A stretch of DNA of 64,000 bases, taken from assembly GCF_001949145.1 (NCBI RefSeq), contig NW_019091362.1:7659586-7723585 (forward strand). The letters run 5' to 3'. The DNA comes from Acanthaster planci. Taxonomy: Eukaryota; Echinodermata; Asteroidea; Valvatida; Acanthasteridae. Under the pieces are notes generated by a model, which was not told where the DNA came from, made no database searches, and worked only from the letters and a program-made list of their open reading frames with translations. Within the stretch, counting starts at the first letter, position 1. Every line of letters starts with the position of its first letter. This document shows positions 41,601 to 45,259 of this stretch, one piece after another. The translations under genes and the position numbers were made by a program.

Positions 41601-42045
41601 AATCTGAAAAGGAAGAGTGTGAAGGTCTTGGAGCTGAGACCGGGAATGACTCAAAGAGTTTGAAAAATCCTTCATAGGAGTGGTGTGTACCCAAAAGAAA
41701 TTCGGTTTCAACTTTAATTAAGATCTGTATGTTTGTATTATAAATCTTAGGTAAATTCATTCTTATTATGCTGAATCTCTTTAAAGTGAAAGAATTGAAG
41801 TCTGTAATAACAGAAAAGGCTGTAGATTAAAGTAGCTGTAGATAACATTAGCGTTAATAGGATTAGAGAATGACAGTATATTAAATGGGTCGTTGCCACA
41901 AGATGTCAAGTGCAAATTCTTCAGGATTGAGTTAATTGTTGATTGTTTCCTGTCTGGTCGTAGAGATGCACTCATTGAGCCTACCGAGGAAGAACTGATG
42001 CTTGCATTGCGGAACCACCCACACATGAAACATCTGCACCTATGA
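847..42045 (+). CDS. TPCN2: Two-pore channel 2 (TPC2), 17 exons, 5' part outside the window
   Basis: TPC2 is an endolysosomal cation channel (Na+/Ca2+, gated by PI(3,5)P2 and linked to NAADP) made of two six-helix repeats. Exons: 847-967, 1462-1527, 2607-2671, 3510-3701, 4373-4462, 5314-5433, 6036-6134, 6549-6635, 6937-6989, 7144-7246, 8485-8556, 9754-9839, 10801-10867, 39708-39790, 40842-40923, 41301-41398, 41964-42045 (TGA). Every junction has GT..AG and the phases join without a stop. TPC2 rather than TPC1 is shown by IS6 ending in FRGYL, by the CGSYSQLEYWANNFDDFA block before pore II, by NNW in filter II, and by the short C-tail ending after the RDALIEPTEEEL segment. The visible part corresponds roughly to the last two thirds of the 752-residue human protein. 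The N-terminus, IS1-IS5 and the lysosome-targeting signal lie upstream. One intron hosts the antisense receptor array. Confidence 0.93.
1596..1770. mobile_element. Foldback element in a TPC2 intron
   Basis: Arms 1614-1670 and 1691-1750 are inverted repeats with few mismatches (GCCTCCAAGAGTTTGC against GCAAACTCTTGGAGGC; TCTGTCGAC against GTCGACAGA). The loop is about 20 bases. Weaker complementarity extends outward to AATATGAGCGA and TCGCCCATATT. It looks like a MITE. It lies in the intron between the exons ending at 1527 and starting at 2607. Confidence 0.7.
1846..2063 (+). repeat. Dispersed repeat family 2, copy a
   Basis: CCCCGAGCTGAAGTGCACC... and the later CCACACCCTCTTTTGAT...CGGAGTGGATAGGG resemble 40486-40741 in the same order. 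Similarity is moderate, by eye. It lies in a TPC2 intron directly after the foldback at 1596-1770. Confidence 0.4.
3223..3262. repeat. Perfect 17-bp inverted repeat
   Basis: TGCATGCCAAACAATGC at 3223-3239 is the exact reverse complement of 3246-3262, with a 6-base loop. It lies in a TPC2 intron about 250 bases before the exon at 3510. Confidence 0.85.
3510..4462 (+). CDS. TPCN2: TPC2 exons for the cytosolic linker (EF-hand-like region)
   Basis: Exon 3510-3701 (64 codons) begins directly after IS6 with a basic run, RSIQSSFLRRRLGFQAAFEM, that aligns with the same point in vertebrate TPC2. It is predicted to be helical and forms the domain I-II linker. Exon 4373-4462 (30 codons) holds the second EF-hand-like helix pair, with a segment reading STDFQQLFDVLDRD. 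The loops lack a full canonical calcium-binding pattern, as is usual in animal TPCs. A 30-N assembly gap lies only 27 bases upstream of the second exon, but its acceptor (TTGCCTAG) is present and the phase fits, so no coding sequence need be missing. Confidence 0.88.
4316..4345. other. Assembly gap (30 N)
   Basis: Thirty N within a TPC2 intron, 27 bases before the exon at 4373. A further single N stands at 7292 beside long C homopolymers, where the sequence is probably unreliable. Confidence 0.99.
5314..7246 (+). CDS. TPCN2: TPC2 exons for domain II helices S1-S4
   Basis: Exons 5314-5433 and 6036-6134 carry IIS1 and lead into IIS2. 6549-6635 gives the end of IIS2 and the start of IIS3 (LNIFDGLLTIILV). 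6937-6989 continues IIS3. 7144-7246 contains IIS4, with VINILIIFRLFRLI. IIS4 has Arg at the two positions retained in TPC2 and an Ile where voltage-gated TPC1 has an additional Arg, which predicts weak or no voltage dependence. The junction 6989/7144 splits a glycine codon (GG|G). The donor after the ninth exon is embedded in CAGGGGTAAG, so a slip by one G would break the frame; GG|GTAAG is the phase-consistent choice. Confidence 0.9.
7557..7710. mobile_element. Foldback element with GGAGGCATAGC arms
   Basis: A near-complete hairpin: AACACCTAAGGGAGGCATAGC opposite GCTATGCCTCCCTTGGGTGTT, with CTGTGATGTGGGATA opposite the matching arm ending at 7689, and weaker pairing to about 7557 and 7710. 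The loop is about 12-20 bases. MITE-like, in the TPC2 intron between exons at 7246 and 8485. Confidence 0.7.
8485..10867 (+). CDS. TPCN2: TPC2 exons from the S4-S5 linker to pore helix II
   Basis: 8485-8556 encodes the S4-S5 linker and the start of IIS5. 9754-9839 completes IIS5 (VIYYIFAMLGMELFSG) and enters the luminal turret. 10801-10867 encodes CGSYSQLEYWANNFDDFA at the start of pore helix II, a near-diagnostic TPC2 signature. The turret holds two N-glycosylation sequons, NDS and, created across the splice junction, NST; vertebrate TPC2 is also glycosylated in this loop. The donor after 8556 is GTTAGT, weaker than the others. The donor at 10868 (GTAAGT) opens the 28.8-kb intron. Confidence 0.92.
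8675..8790. mobile_element. Foldback element with 41-bp arms
   Basis: 8675-8715 and 8750-8790 are imperfect inverted repeats (CATAATGACGTCACACTCT against AGAGTGTGAGGTCACTATG; CACTTTCCCAT against ATGGGAAAGCG). It lies 119 bases after the TPC2 exon ending at 8556. A smaller hairpin (GACTCTTAC / GTAAGAGTC) lies just upstream. Confidence 0.65.
11376..11381 (-). terminator. Candidate polyA signal of GPCR copy 1
   Basis: TTTATT on the + strand (AATAAA on -) lies about 130 bases beyond the stop codon of the receptor at 11509, a normal distance. Confidence 0.3.
11509..12687 (-). CDS. Intact single-exon class A GPCR, array copy 1
   Basis: A complete rhodopsin-class 7TM receptor of up to 392 residues. 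The open frame starts at 12687, but all paralogs start at MGAGV, so Met4 (12678) is the likelier start. Visible: sequon NIS near 20; TM1 about 37-63; TM2 with LAVADLL about 72-96; Cys114 and Cys188 for the extracellular disulphide; ERY in place of DRY at 138-140; Trp166 in TM4; Pro220 in TM5; TM6 about 267-291 with FFICQ instead of the usual FxxCWxP; TM7 with NPFIY at 327-331; a Cys pair at 348-349 after helix 8; Ser/Thr-rich tail. The overall pattern is that of a peptide-type receptor (FMRFamide, TRH or neuromedin-U receptor-like), ligand unknown. It is antisense within the TPC2 intron, about 640 bases from the TPC2 exon at 10801-10867. Confidence 0.9.
   Translation of the reverse strand: MHIMGAGVTSGECSPQDIYNISEEDVSDWLFTPVDTTIITIVLPIILSLGIINNTTFLYVVFRIPKMRSDTNLYLATLAVADLLHVTMVSLFHISRHRASPVSFHSPFSSSAECISYWTVVLTCYFTSIVLVTAVSYERYLALCQPMRHLQIRGWRRTCKMIAVCWLIGFALSVPTGTVRLGSLTVRCFHWPDDDRFEDFPSTYSFCNSFDPNVPYYVYPLLCIPWFITLVVNLYMYVQIIRNLNKRKHTGPGIQRVQRAIQIRNQVAKMLIVNGVVFFICQTVSPVFAFSDWISFLADIPNPLQTTVGSLQMWLITIPELINSIVNPFIYSTVSQQYRAAVIQAFHCCKDQTKRQKSDTPSHAATVANVGNVAIQSPSYYSSTNSDRETQF
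12830..13060 (-). promoter_or_regulatory. Conserved 5' module upstream of GPCR copies
   Basis: A segment 150-400 bases upstream of each receptor start recurs in all eight copies: near 12.83-13.06, 14.10-14.30, 16.33-16.46, 18.78-18.97, 24.24-24.43, 26.81-26.96, 33.85-34.00 and 38.05-38.22 kb. Shared pieces include GAGATTTCACAATAACAA-like, a run like CAGCCAGTCAGT, and TTGACCAACAGCAGMRTAGT followed by GGAAATGCCC. It is noncoding in every copy. Its position suggests promoter or 5' UTR, but shared ancestry alone could explain it. Confidence 0.4.
13690..14080 (-). pseudogene. GPCR remnant, TM6-TM7 region only
   Basis: The + strand here aligns base by base with the 3' end of the receptor genes (receptor tail, TM7 and the TM6-TM7 loop; for example GAAATGTTTGGATTATTGCA and GATGCAAATCCAGTCTGGCA). 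It carries frame breaks throughout and then passes directly into the upstream module near 14.1 kb. The first five helices are therefore deleted. The usual 3' flank precedes it from about 13,677. It has no coding potential. Confidence 0.7.
15569..16185 (-). pseudogene. GPCR pseudogene with internal deletion of TM1-TM4
   Basis: The 15596-15916 part still reads as TM6-TM7 and tail (FFICQTVSP, NPVIYS) and is nearly identical to the intact gene at 22,888. Moving toward the 5' end, CGA in the IQIRN motif has become TGA, and a TTA codon in TM5 has become TAA. Near 16,183 the sequence jumps from the EL2 region (GGTGGCTTCCTAA) straight to sequence lying upstream of the start codon in the 22,888 gene (GCTGAATCATTGACTTCC). 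This matches loss of about 609 bases covering TM1-TM4 and the start. Its ICL3 segment resembles other copies more than the 22,888 gene, so it is a mosaic. Confidence 0.85.
17490..18563 (-). pseudogene. GPCR pseudogene, full-length but decayed
   Basis: It begins with a recognisable start (MATGVTSGEC, sequon NIS) and TM1 up to 18369. There ATGCGATCC of the functional genes is ACATGATCC, a CGA-to-TGA change. An ERYLALC block survives at 18081-18269, and the TM7 region is traceable to about 17,490. Multiple stops, frameshifts and deletions lie between. It forms a pair with the pseudogene at 25.5-26.6 kb by overall similarity and flank order. Confidence 0.8.
19860..20317 (-). pseudogene. Possible decayed coding fragment, unidentified
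   Basis: On the - strand, one frame from 20314 gives 43 codons, a TGA at 20183-20185, then 55 more codons to a TGA at 20016-20018. The peptides look protein-like (NEHKRLGFSMLMAH before the stop, CGPHLYKVLVANTK and ENAGEWACILPTMPPD after it) and unlike the receptors. No family was recognised. It could be a retrocopy, a transposon fragment or chance. It lies in the 19.5-22.7 kb interval that separates the two duplicated blocks. Confidence 0.25.
20463..20886. mobile_element. GC-rich 424-bp element with TTAACCCCTT/AAGGGGCTAA ends
   Basis: The left end TTAACCCCTTGATGACGGGA is complementary over about 20 bases to the right end, which finishes GCGCGAAGGGGCTAA. The interior is clearly more GC-rich than its surroundings. 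No transposase frame is visible. TTAA-type ends suggest a piggyBac-like non-autonomous element, but the right-hand TTAA is imperfect (TAATTTA), so the class is uncertain. It sits in an interval absent from the sister block. Confidence 0.5.
22204..22465 (+). repeat. GTCATGGAA-type dispersed repeat with internal 28-bp tandem copies
   Basis: About 2.5 copies of a 28-bp unit (GTCATGGAATTTTGTAAAAA plus TGACTAAA) lie at 22224-22300. GGTCATGGAAAAGTC and GTCCTGGAAT follow near 22,420-22,455. A related piece, GGTCATGGAGAAGTCCTGGA, occurs at about 39,987-40,010. Confidence 0.65.
22888..24024 (-). CDS. Intact single-exon class A GPCR, array copy 2
   Basis: 378 residues starting at the shared MGAGVTSGEC. 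All seven helices are present: LAVADL in TM2, the Cys of TADC in TM3, ERYLALC, CWLIGF in TM4, the EL2 Cys in NCLHWPD, YAYPL in TM5, FFLCQTVSP in TM6, NPVIYS in TM7, then a basic helix 8 with a Cys pair. ERY replaces DRY and Gln replaces the TM6 toggle Trp, as in the other copies. The first 75 or so residues match copy 1 almost exactly, whereas EL1, EL2 and ICL3 differ. It is the functional sister of the deleted pseudogene at 15.6-16.2 kb. Peptide-receptor-like; ligand unknown. Confidence 0.9.
   Translation of the reverse strand: MGAGVTSGECSPQDIYNISEEDVSDWLFTPVDTTIITIVLPIILSLGIINNTTFLYVVFRIPKMRSDTNLYLAALAVADLFHVTMNSWYHISRYTASPVIFHWPFDNTADCISFWTIVNICYFTSIVLVTAVSYERYLALCHSLKHLKIRGRKRTSKIIAVCWLIGFTFSVPMGTVRLGSHRVNCLHWPDNEAYKDLPSAYSHCYSFDPNVLYYAYPLSCIAWFVLMVANLYMYVKILRKLNKRKGIYSQRIQRVQRAIQIRNHVAKMLIVNGVVFFLCQTVSPVLVFADWICILANIPNPLQTITGSLELWLITIPELINSSVNPVIYSAVSQQYRAAMIQAFHCCKDRIRRQRSAIPRQTACVADHDNITMQNLNP
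25480..26593 (-). pseudogene. GPCR pseudogene with internal 20-bp repeat expansion
   Basis: The start (MAAGVTSGEC, then ISEESVSDWL) is visible at 26593, but a frameshift and stop follow in TM1. The TM7 and tail region is traceable at 25,480-25,700. Inside, at the second intracellular loop, a 20-bp sequence has expanded to five copies (26094-26192). It is the counterpart of the 17.5-18.6 kb pseudogene in the duplicated two-receptor block. Confidence 0.8.
26094..26192. repeat. Five-copy 20-bp tandem repeat inside a GPCR pseudogene
   Basis: Units at 26094, 26114, 26133, 26153 and 26173, each a variant of TGCCTCACTGGGTGGCACAA. The single ancestral copy is the codon run for the CHPMRH motif after ERYLAL, present once in intact paralogs. 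The expansion therefore arose in this pseudogene. Confidence 0.8.
27035..27415. repeat. 193-bp tandem duplication upstream of a GPCR pseudogene
   Basis: Two copies start at 27035 and 27228 (GAGTGATTCATTAACTTA and GAGTGATACATTAACTTA). Each runs to TTGCTTCAATTAGCTT. Only one copy is present at the homologous position near 19,050-19,220. Confidence 0.85.
27505..27861. mobile_element. Foldback MITE with TTA target duplications
   Basis: Arms of about 124 bases (27505-27628 and 27737-27861) are inverted repeats beginning GCCTTTTGYGAGTTAA and ending at CGGGGCAAGC; the loop is about 108 bases. TTA flanks both ends (27502-27504 and 27862-27864). The homologous region near 19,300 lacks it, so it inserted after the block duplication. 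A 3-bp TTA target is typical of PIF/Harbinger-type transposition. No transposase frame is present, so it is non-autonomous. Confidence 0.8.
29101..29250 (-). pseudogene. Orphan 3'-flank fragment of a GPCR unit
   Basis: Bases 29,140-29,240 match the block found just downstream of other copies (near 13.68, 15.48, 17.36, 22.79 and 25.31 kb), with ATTTAAGCCRGTT and a run like GTGACCAGTGGCTGTCAGTG. It then stops where a GACTCGG-rich repeat begins at about 29,255. No receptor sequence follows. This marks a ninth unit, largely lost. Confidence 0.5.
29255..29415. repeat. GACTCGGACT-rich simple/dispersed repeat
   Basis: About ten diverged occurrences of a GACTCGGACTC-like decamer, with GACTCATGACTCGGACTC at the left and CATGACTCTTGACTCGG at the right. 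It interrupts the homology of the receptor-unit flank that ends at 29,250. Confidence 0.6.
32420..33607 (-). CDS. Intact single-exon class A GPCR, array copy 3
   Basis: 395 residues, starting MGAGVTSGEC. Landmarks: sequon NIS near 18; LALADL in TM2; Cys in SADC; here the TM3 end reads EKYLGLC, so the conserved Arg of (D/E)RY is Lys, unlike the other two intact copies; CWLTGL in TM4; EL2 Cys in TCLQWPND; YAYPL in TM5; FFLCQTSSP in TM6; NPLIYG in TM7; helix 8 with FHCCK; a longer tail than copy 2. The E-K-Y substitution is rare in class A and could alter G-protein coupling. The frame is otherwise clean. Confidence 0.9.
   Translation of the reverse strand: MGAGVTSGECSPQETHNISEEDVSDWLFTPVDTTVITIVLPIILSLGVINNTAFLYVVFRIPKMRSDTNLYLAALALADLVHVSMSSLCQITRYKASNVSNHWPFDNSADCLSFWTIINMCFFTSIALVTAVSYEKYLGLCHPMRHLKIRGRKRTCKIIAVCWLTGLVFSVPTGTILLGRHHVTCLQWPNDEKYQAFPSAYSNCNSLDPNVLYYAYPLTCIAWLVSMMANLYMYVKILCKLNKRKGLYSQGMQRVQKAIQIRNHVAKMLIVNGVVFFLCQTSSPVLAFINWICILTNNPNHFRDATRTTQKWIVAIPELMNTIVNPLIYGVVNSQYRTAMVQAFHCCKDQVKRKEYVISQNNAGVANRGNATIQTRTHRGSCNNYPNNCLHETPI
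33662..33731. mobile_element. 70-bp TTAA-bounded inverted-repeat insertion upstream of GPCR copy 3
   Basis: TTAACCCTAAC at 33662-33672 and GTTAGGGTTAA at 33721-33731 are perfect inverted repeats. The element lies about 55-125 bases upstream of the receptor start, and copy 2 has no match there. It could be a tiny MITE with TTAA targets; the ends also resemble telomeric TTAGGG repeats. Confidence 0.5.
34030..36687. other. Array spacer between GPCR copy 3 and the stop-riddled copy
   Basis: Apart from the 126-bp palindrome at 34.89-35.02 kb and decayed unit flank near 34.2-34.4 kb, nothing was recognised. Confidence 0.5.
34890..35015. mobile_element. 126-bp near-perfect palindrome
   Basis: Arms run from GTGCTCTGAA at 34890 to TTCAGAGCAC at 35015, and the centre AAGCAGATCTGCTT is itself palindromic, leaving essentially no loop. 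ATCTAATTTGAAATAG at 34810 and ATCTAATTTAAAATAG at 35018 form a flanking direct repeat. It lies upstream of GPCR copy 3, in array spacer. Confidence 0.75.
36688..37863 (-). pseudogene. GPCR copy with four in-frame stops and no frameshift
   Basis: From the conserved Met (37863) to the tail stop at 36688, a single reading frame covers the whole receptor. It is interrupted only by TAG at 37357-37359, then TGA and TAA near EL2/TM5, and TAG in IQIRN(stop)VAK just before the methionine at 37083. The N-terminal half (TM1-TM4, ERYLALC) and the C-terminal third (FFLCQTPSP, NPLIYS, a 131-residue open stretch) are well preserved. EL2 is three codons shorter than in copy 2. It is most simply a young pseudogene. 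Its open N-terminal frame extends ten codons 5' of the conserved start. Confidence 0.8.
38230..39707. other. Last part of the giant TPC2 intron
   Basis: Unit flank is traceable to about 38.5 kb. From 38.6 to 39.7 kb no receptor homology or exon was found until the acceptor at 39707. Short overlapping open frames on both strands at 39.2-39.5 kb have no recognisable content. Confidence 0.5.
39708..42045 (+). CDS. TPCN2: TPC2 exons for filter II, helix IIS6 and the C-tail
   Basis: 39708-39790 resumes in frame after the giant intron with AALVVLFDIMVVNNWHVFL, giving the VNN filter triad. 40842-40923 is IIS6 (FVSVLVCLNVFTALILE). 41301-41398 encodes the cytosolic NFITKWDRE segment with a short Gln run. 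41964-42045 ends the protein with the acidic LIEPTEEEL stretch and HPHMKHLHL, then TGA. The C-tail length and end match the compact vertebrate TPC2 tail, supporting a genuine stop. Confidence 0.92.
39885..40015 (+). repeat. Second copy of the GTCATGGAA-type repeat
   Basis: Contains AAATTCTGAAAAATCCTTGG and GGTCATGGAGAAGTCCTGGA, in the same orientation as the 22.2-22.46 kb copy. It lies about 95 bases after the TPC2 exon ending at 39790. Confidence 0.5.
40486..40741 (+). repeat. Dispersed repeat family 2, copy b
   Basis: CCCCAAGTTAAAGTGCACC at its start and CCATGCCCTCTCTTGTT...CAGAGTGGATACAG at its end mirror the repeat at 1846-2063. It lies within the TPC2 intron before the exon at 40842. 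Confidence 0.4.
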
Positions 42046-42094
42046 CCCCAGGGTCTTGACCTCTGAGCTGGGATGCCCAGCCAAAGCTTGCATA

Positions 42095-42100
42095 AATAAA
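42095..42100 (+). terminator. Candidate TPC2 polyadenylation signal
   Basis: AATAAA lies 50 bases after the TPC2 stop codon. It is the first such hexamer downstream. A further AATAAA at 45257-45262 would give a 3.2-kb UTR if the first is skipped. Cleavage sites are not visible. Confidence 0.4.
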
Positions 42101-42999
42101 GGGACAAACTGTGGCAGCTGCATTTTGTGCATTCCATGCCGAAATTGGCAACTACTGCAGTGCATCATGGGAGTGTCTGCAATGCATTGTGGGTATGGAT
42201 CTGCTGAGATTGCAAGGTCAGAGGTTGGCAGCCATGCTACGATCAACAGTTCCAGGTGGGCTCTTTCCAATTTTTCATGTCATCCTGCCATTAAGAAGAG
42301 GATTCTACAGAGTTTTTGGCAGTATTCCAGTTGTAACCAAAATATATTTAAGAAACTATTGAACGGAAGACAGAAGACCCTCAACAGTCAAGAAATATCT
42401 GTAGAATCCTTTCTTGATGGCTGTTTTCAGTGTGGGAAAAATCATGTCTGACGCATGTAGAGGACAGCAGTGCATTGTGGGAAGATGATGGCCTCCTCTC
42501 CAGTCACCATTTTGTTGGCCATAGAACAGAGTATTGTACTGTTCCTTTTGCTCTTGGATACTCAAACCATGGCTGCTGATACAGCTGAACTGCAATAGCT
42601 ACTCTAACAGACTTTGGAATCATCTTGTGCCATAAGTAACAATCTCTGAACAGTTTATTGATGTGGAATTTTTGCGATGATTTACAAAGGACATGGACTG
42701 ATGTGCTCATGTTTATCATACTGGTATATCATCGGAAACGTTGGTAACACTCTGCTTCTGATGCCGTTTTTGTGAGAATGTGGACCGTGTGCAATGGAGA
42801 CAAACAAAAAGATATGATAGATAATGGAAGCCATTGGTGCTGTGTGTGCTTGGCCCCTACTTAGAGACACGGCAGGCGTATCAAGATTGTACTTATCAAG
42901 AGGAAAATTGTAGAAGTCCTGTCTTGCACCATGTGCACATGCACCATGACCTACCCTTGTTGCTCTCATTAATGGCTATGTACATGTTTATGCATTGAT

Positions 43000-43464
43000 T
43001 AGGGCTGAGTCAATTCGAATAATTCACTATTTGAATATTCAACCTTCAATTCAATCGAATATCTGAATATCCAGCAGATTGTTAATGAACAAGCCATACA
43101 AAATATCAGTTGCAATAGCACACACGATCATACATTATAATCATTATGATAGCTTTTTATGTCTAGGAGTATATCTCCAGCCACAATTTACATGTAGCAG
43201 GATTTAAGAGACGAACAATACTTCTTGTCCTGTTGAACATTTCCAGTCCTTTTAAATTTTTTAATGAATAATTTGCTCTCTGAATCTTGGTAAGATTTCT
43301 GTGGCTTTCAATTTGAATCTGCATGAAACAAGCCTCCATAGTGCAATTAGTCTCATGTAAAACAAAAGGAAATTCTCCCTTCCTTGTCTTGAATTTTACA
43401 TTTTAATATTCAAATTCAGATAATTTATAATCGATCGAATAATCGGATATTTGTCACAGCCCTA
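43000..43464. mobile_element. MITE-like element with TAGGGCTG/CAGCCCTA ends
   Basis: The left end TAGGGCTGAGTCAATTCGAA and right end ...TTGTCACAGCCCTA are inverted. Subterminal AT-rich GAATATT/CGAATA blocks pair over about 60 bases at each end. No transposase frame is seen. The structure is typical of non-autonomous DNA elements; the superfamily is not determined. Confidence 0.6.
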
Positions 43465-44455
43465 GCACTTATATCCACTGTTCCTGCATTAAACTCATAT
43501 ATGCAGTAAACCTGGTGCCATTACAGGCTCTGCCTATGGCTCCATGCTCTTCCCAAATGTTGGGGGCTGTGGCTAGCAATGACGTGTGTGCCTATGGAAG
43601 CCACTGGCTGAGGCTTACTTCCCTCAATAACATGTGTGACTACCAGCCACAGCCGTAAATTTTTGGACACAGCCCGATAATGAAAAAAATGTCTCTGAGT
43701 CCACGTCTGCTGTACATTGCATGTATGCCAAATGCAAATCCGTATTCAGTGACAAAGATTACAACTGTCAGTCTGCGAAAATTGGAGTAATATTGCATGG
43801 AGAAATGTATGATCCTGTCCAATCTTGCAGTGGTAATTTATTCCAAATGTGTTGTACATTATATACTTCTTCAGTTCACCTTGGTACTTAAGACCATGGA
43901 AACCCTGACAAGAAACAACAGAAACCTCTGCTATTGCAAAGACATATGACTTATGTAGTATTATTGAAGCATTTTATTTTATCAAGACTTCATATATAAA
44001 TGTGTACATTTTGGAAAAACAATTGTTGTACTGTGTTTTATTTACTGAGATTATTTTGGACCAAATTAGGAATTTCTTTTATTGATTTCAAAGACCGTTT
44101 TTTTTCTTTGAAAAATGACAATGTTTTTCAAGTATATTTATATTGGTCAAAGCAGGTTAAAGACTTACTTTTTCCCTTCAATTTTAGGGAAATGCATCGC
44201 AATTTATCACCAAGCACAATCAGTATGTACGTTCTGCTTTAATCAGTTTAAATTTTAACCATAAGTTTCTAAGAAACTGATGTGAGATGCACCAGGTATT
44301 TATATGCTACATGTATTTTTTAACATGAGTGATAAAAATAATGGTGACATGCTTGTTGGTAAAATACATGTACACAGTGATCAAGCATTCTTGTATGTAA
44401 CTGCAGAACACTGATGCATGTCATGTATTGATGTGCCTAGAATCAAGCGTTCTTG

Positions 44456-44650
44456 AATCACAGGAGATGCCGTAACTGCGGCGGCACTGCACTTACACTC
44501 GCATTCTTAAGCTTGACATGGACATGTACATGTATTTGGCAGGTCGCTGCACCTGTTTGTCGCAGAGGCACATTAGGAACATGCACCACCTGTCTTCCAG
44601 CATTGTGCCACCACGTTCTTGCCACCTCAGTATAAATGGCTTATCATTCT
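44456..44650 (+). repeat. Dispersed repeat family 1, copy b
   Basis: The second copy of the repeat at 400-570, with similar order and spacing of blocks and an internal ACATGTACATGTA run. It lies 2.4 kb downstream of the TPC2 stop. Confidence 0.6.
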
Positions 44651-45259
44651 AGTTGCCTAATGACACTATAAAAACCTACTTGCAACCCTTGGTATAGCAG
44701 AAAATAACATGCAAAATAGCATTGTTTTGATGACATCAGTAGCTGTTGACACATTCACAGCCTCTTGAGTGGAGTCATGATAGTTAGTCTACCTTTAGGG
44801 CTACACGTTCAAAGTTAAGGTGTGTGTGATGCACCCTTGTACAGAATGTGCGAGGTCATCTGAAACACAAGTATGCCAAAGTTGGGCACTGTCAGTGCAG
44901 TTGCATCACAAAGCACGGTGTATCGGCTTCCATTAGTTAACCTTCTTTGTGTCCATCTGGTAGTGAACGTCTTAGCATCACGGATTTCAAAGGAGCAGCT
45001 GTAAAAGCTTCATTCAGGAAGGTGGCTTGTTTCATATCTTAACTCTCAAACACATTTTGTCATAAGTGATTCTAAAAATACTAACAGCATTCAAGTAGCC
45101 AAATAAGTAACTTTAACATAACGACTCACAGTTTTCGGATTACCCTACCGGTACTTGATATGTCCATGGTAGTCCCTTAGAACCAGAATACCTGCATCAT
45201 GGCCTCAATAACATGTGCAGTGTAATCTGTGTATATGTATCTCATTAATTTGCCTCAAT

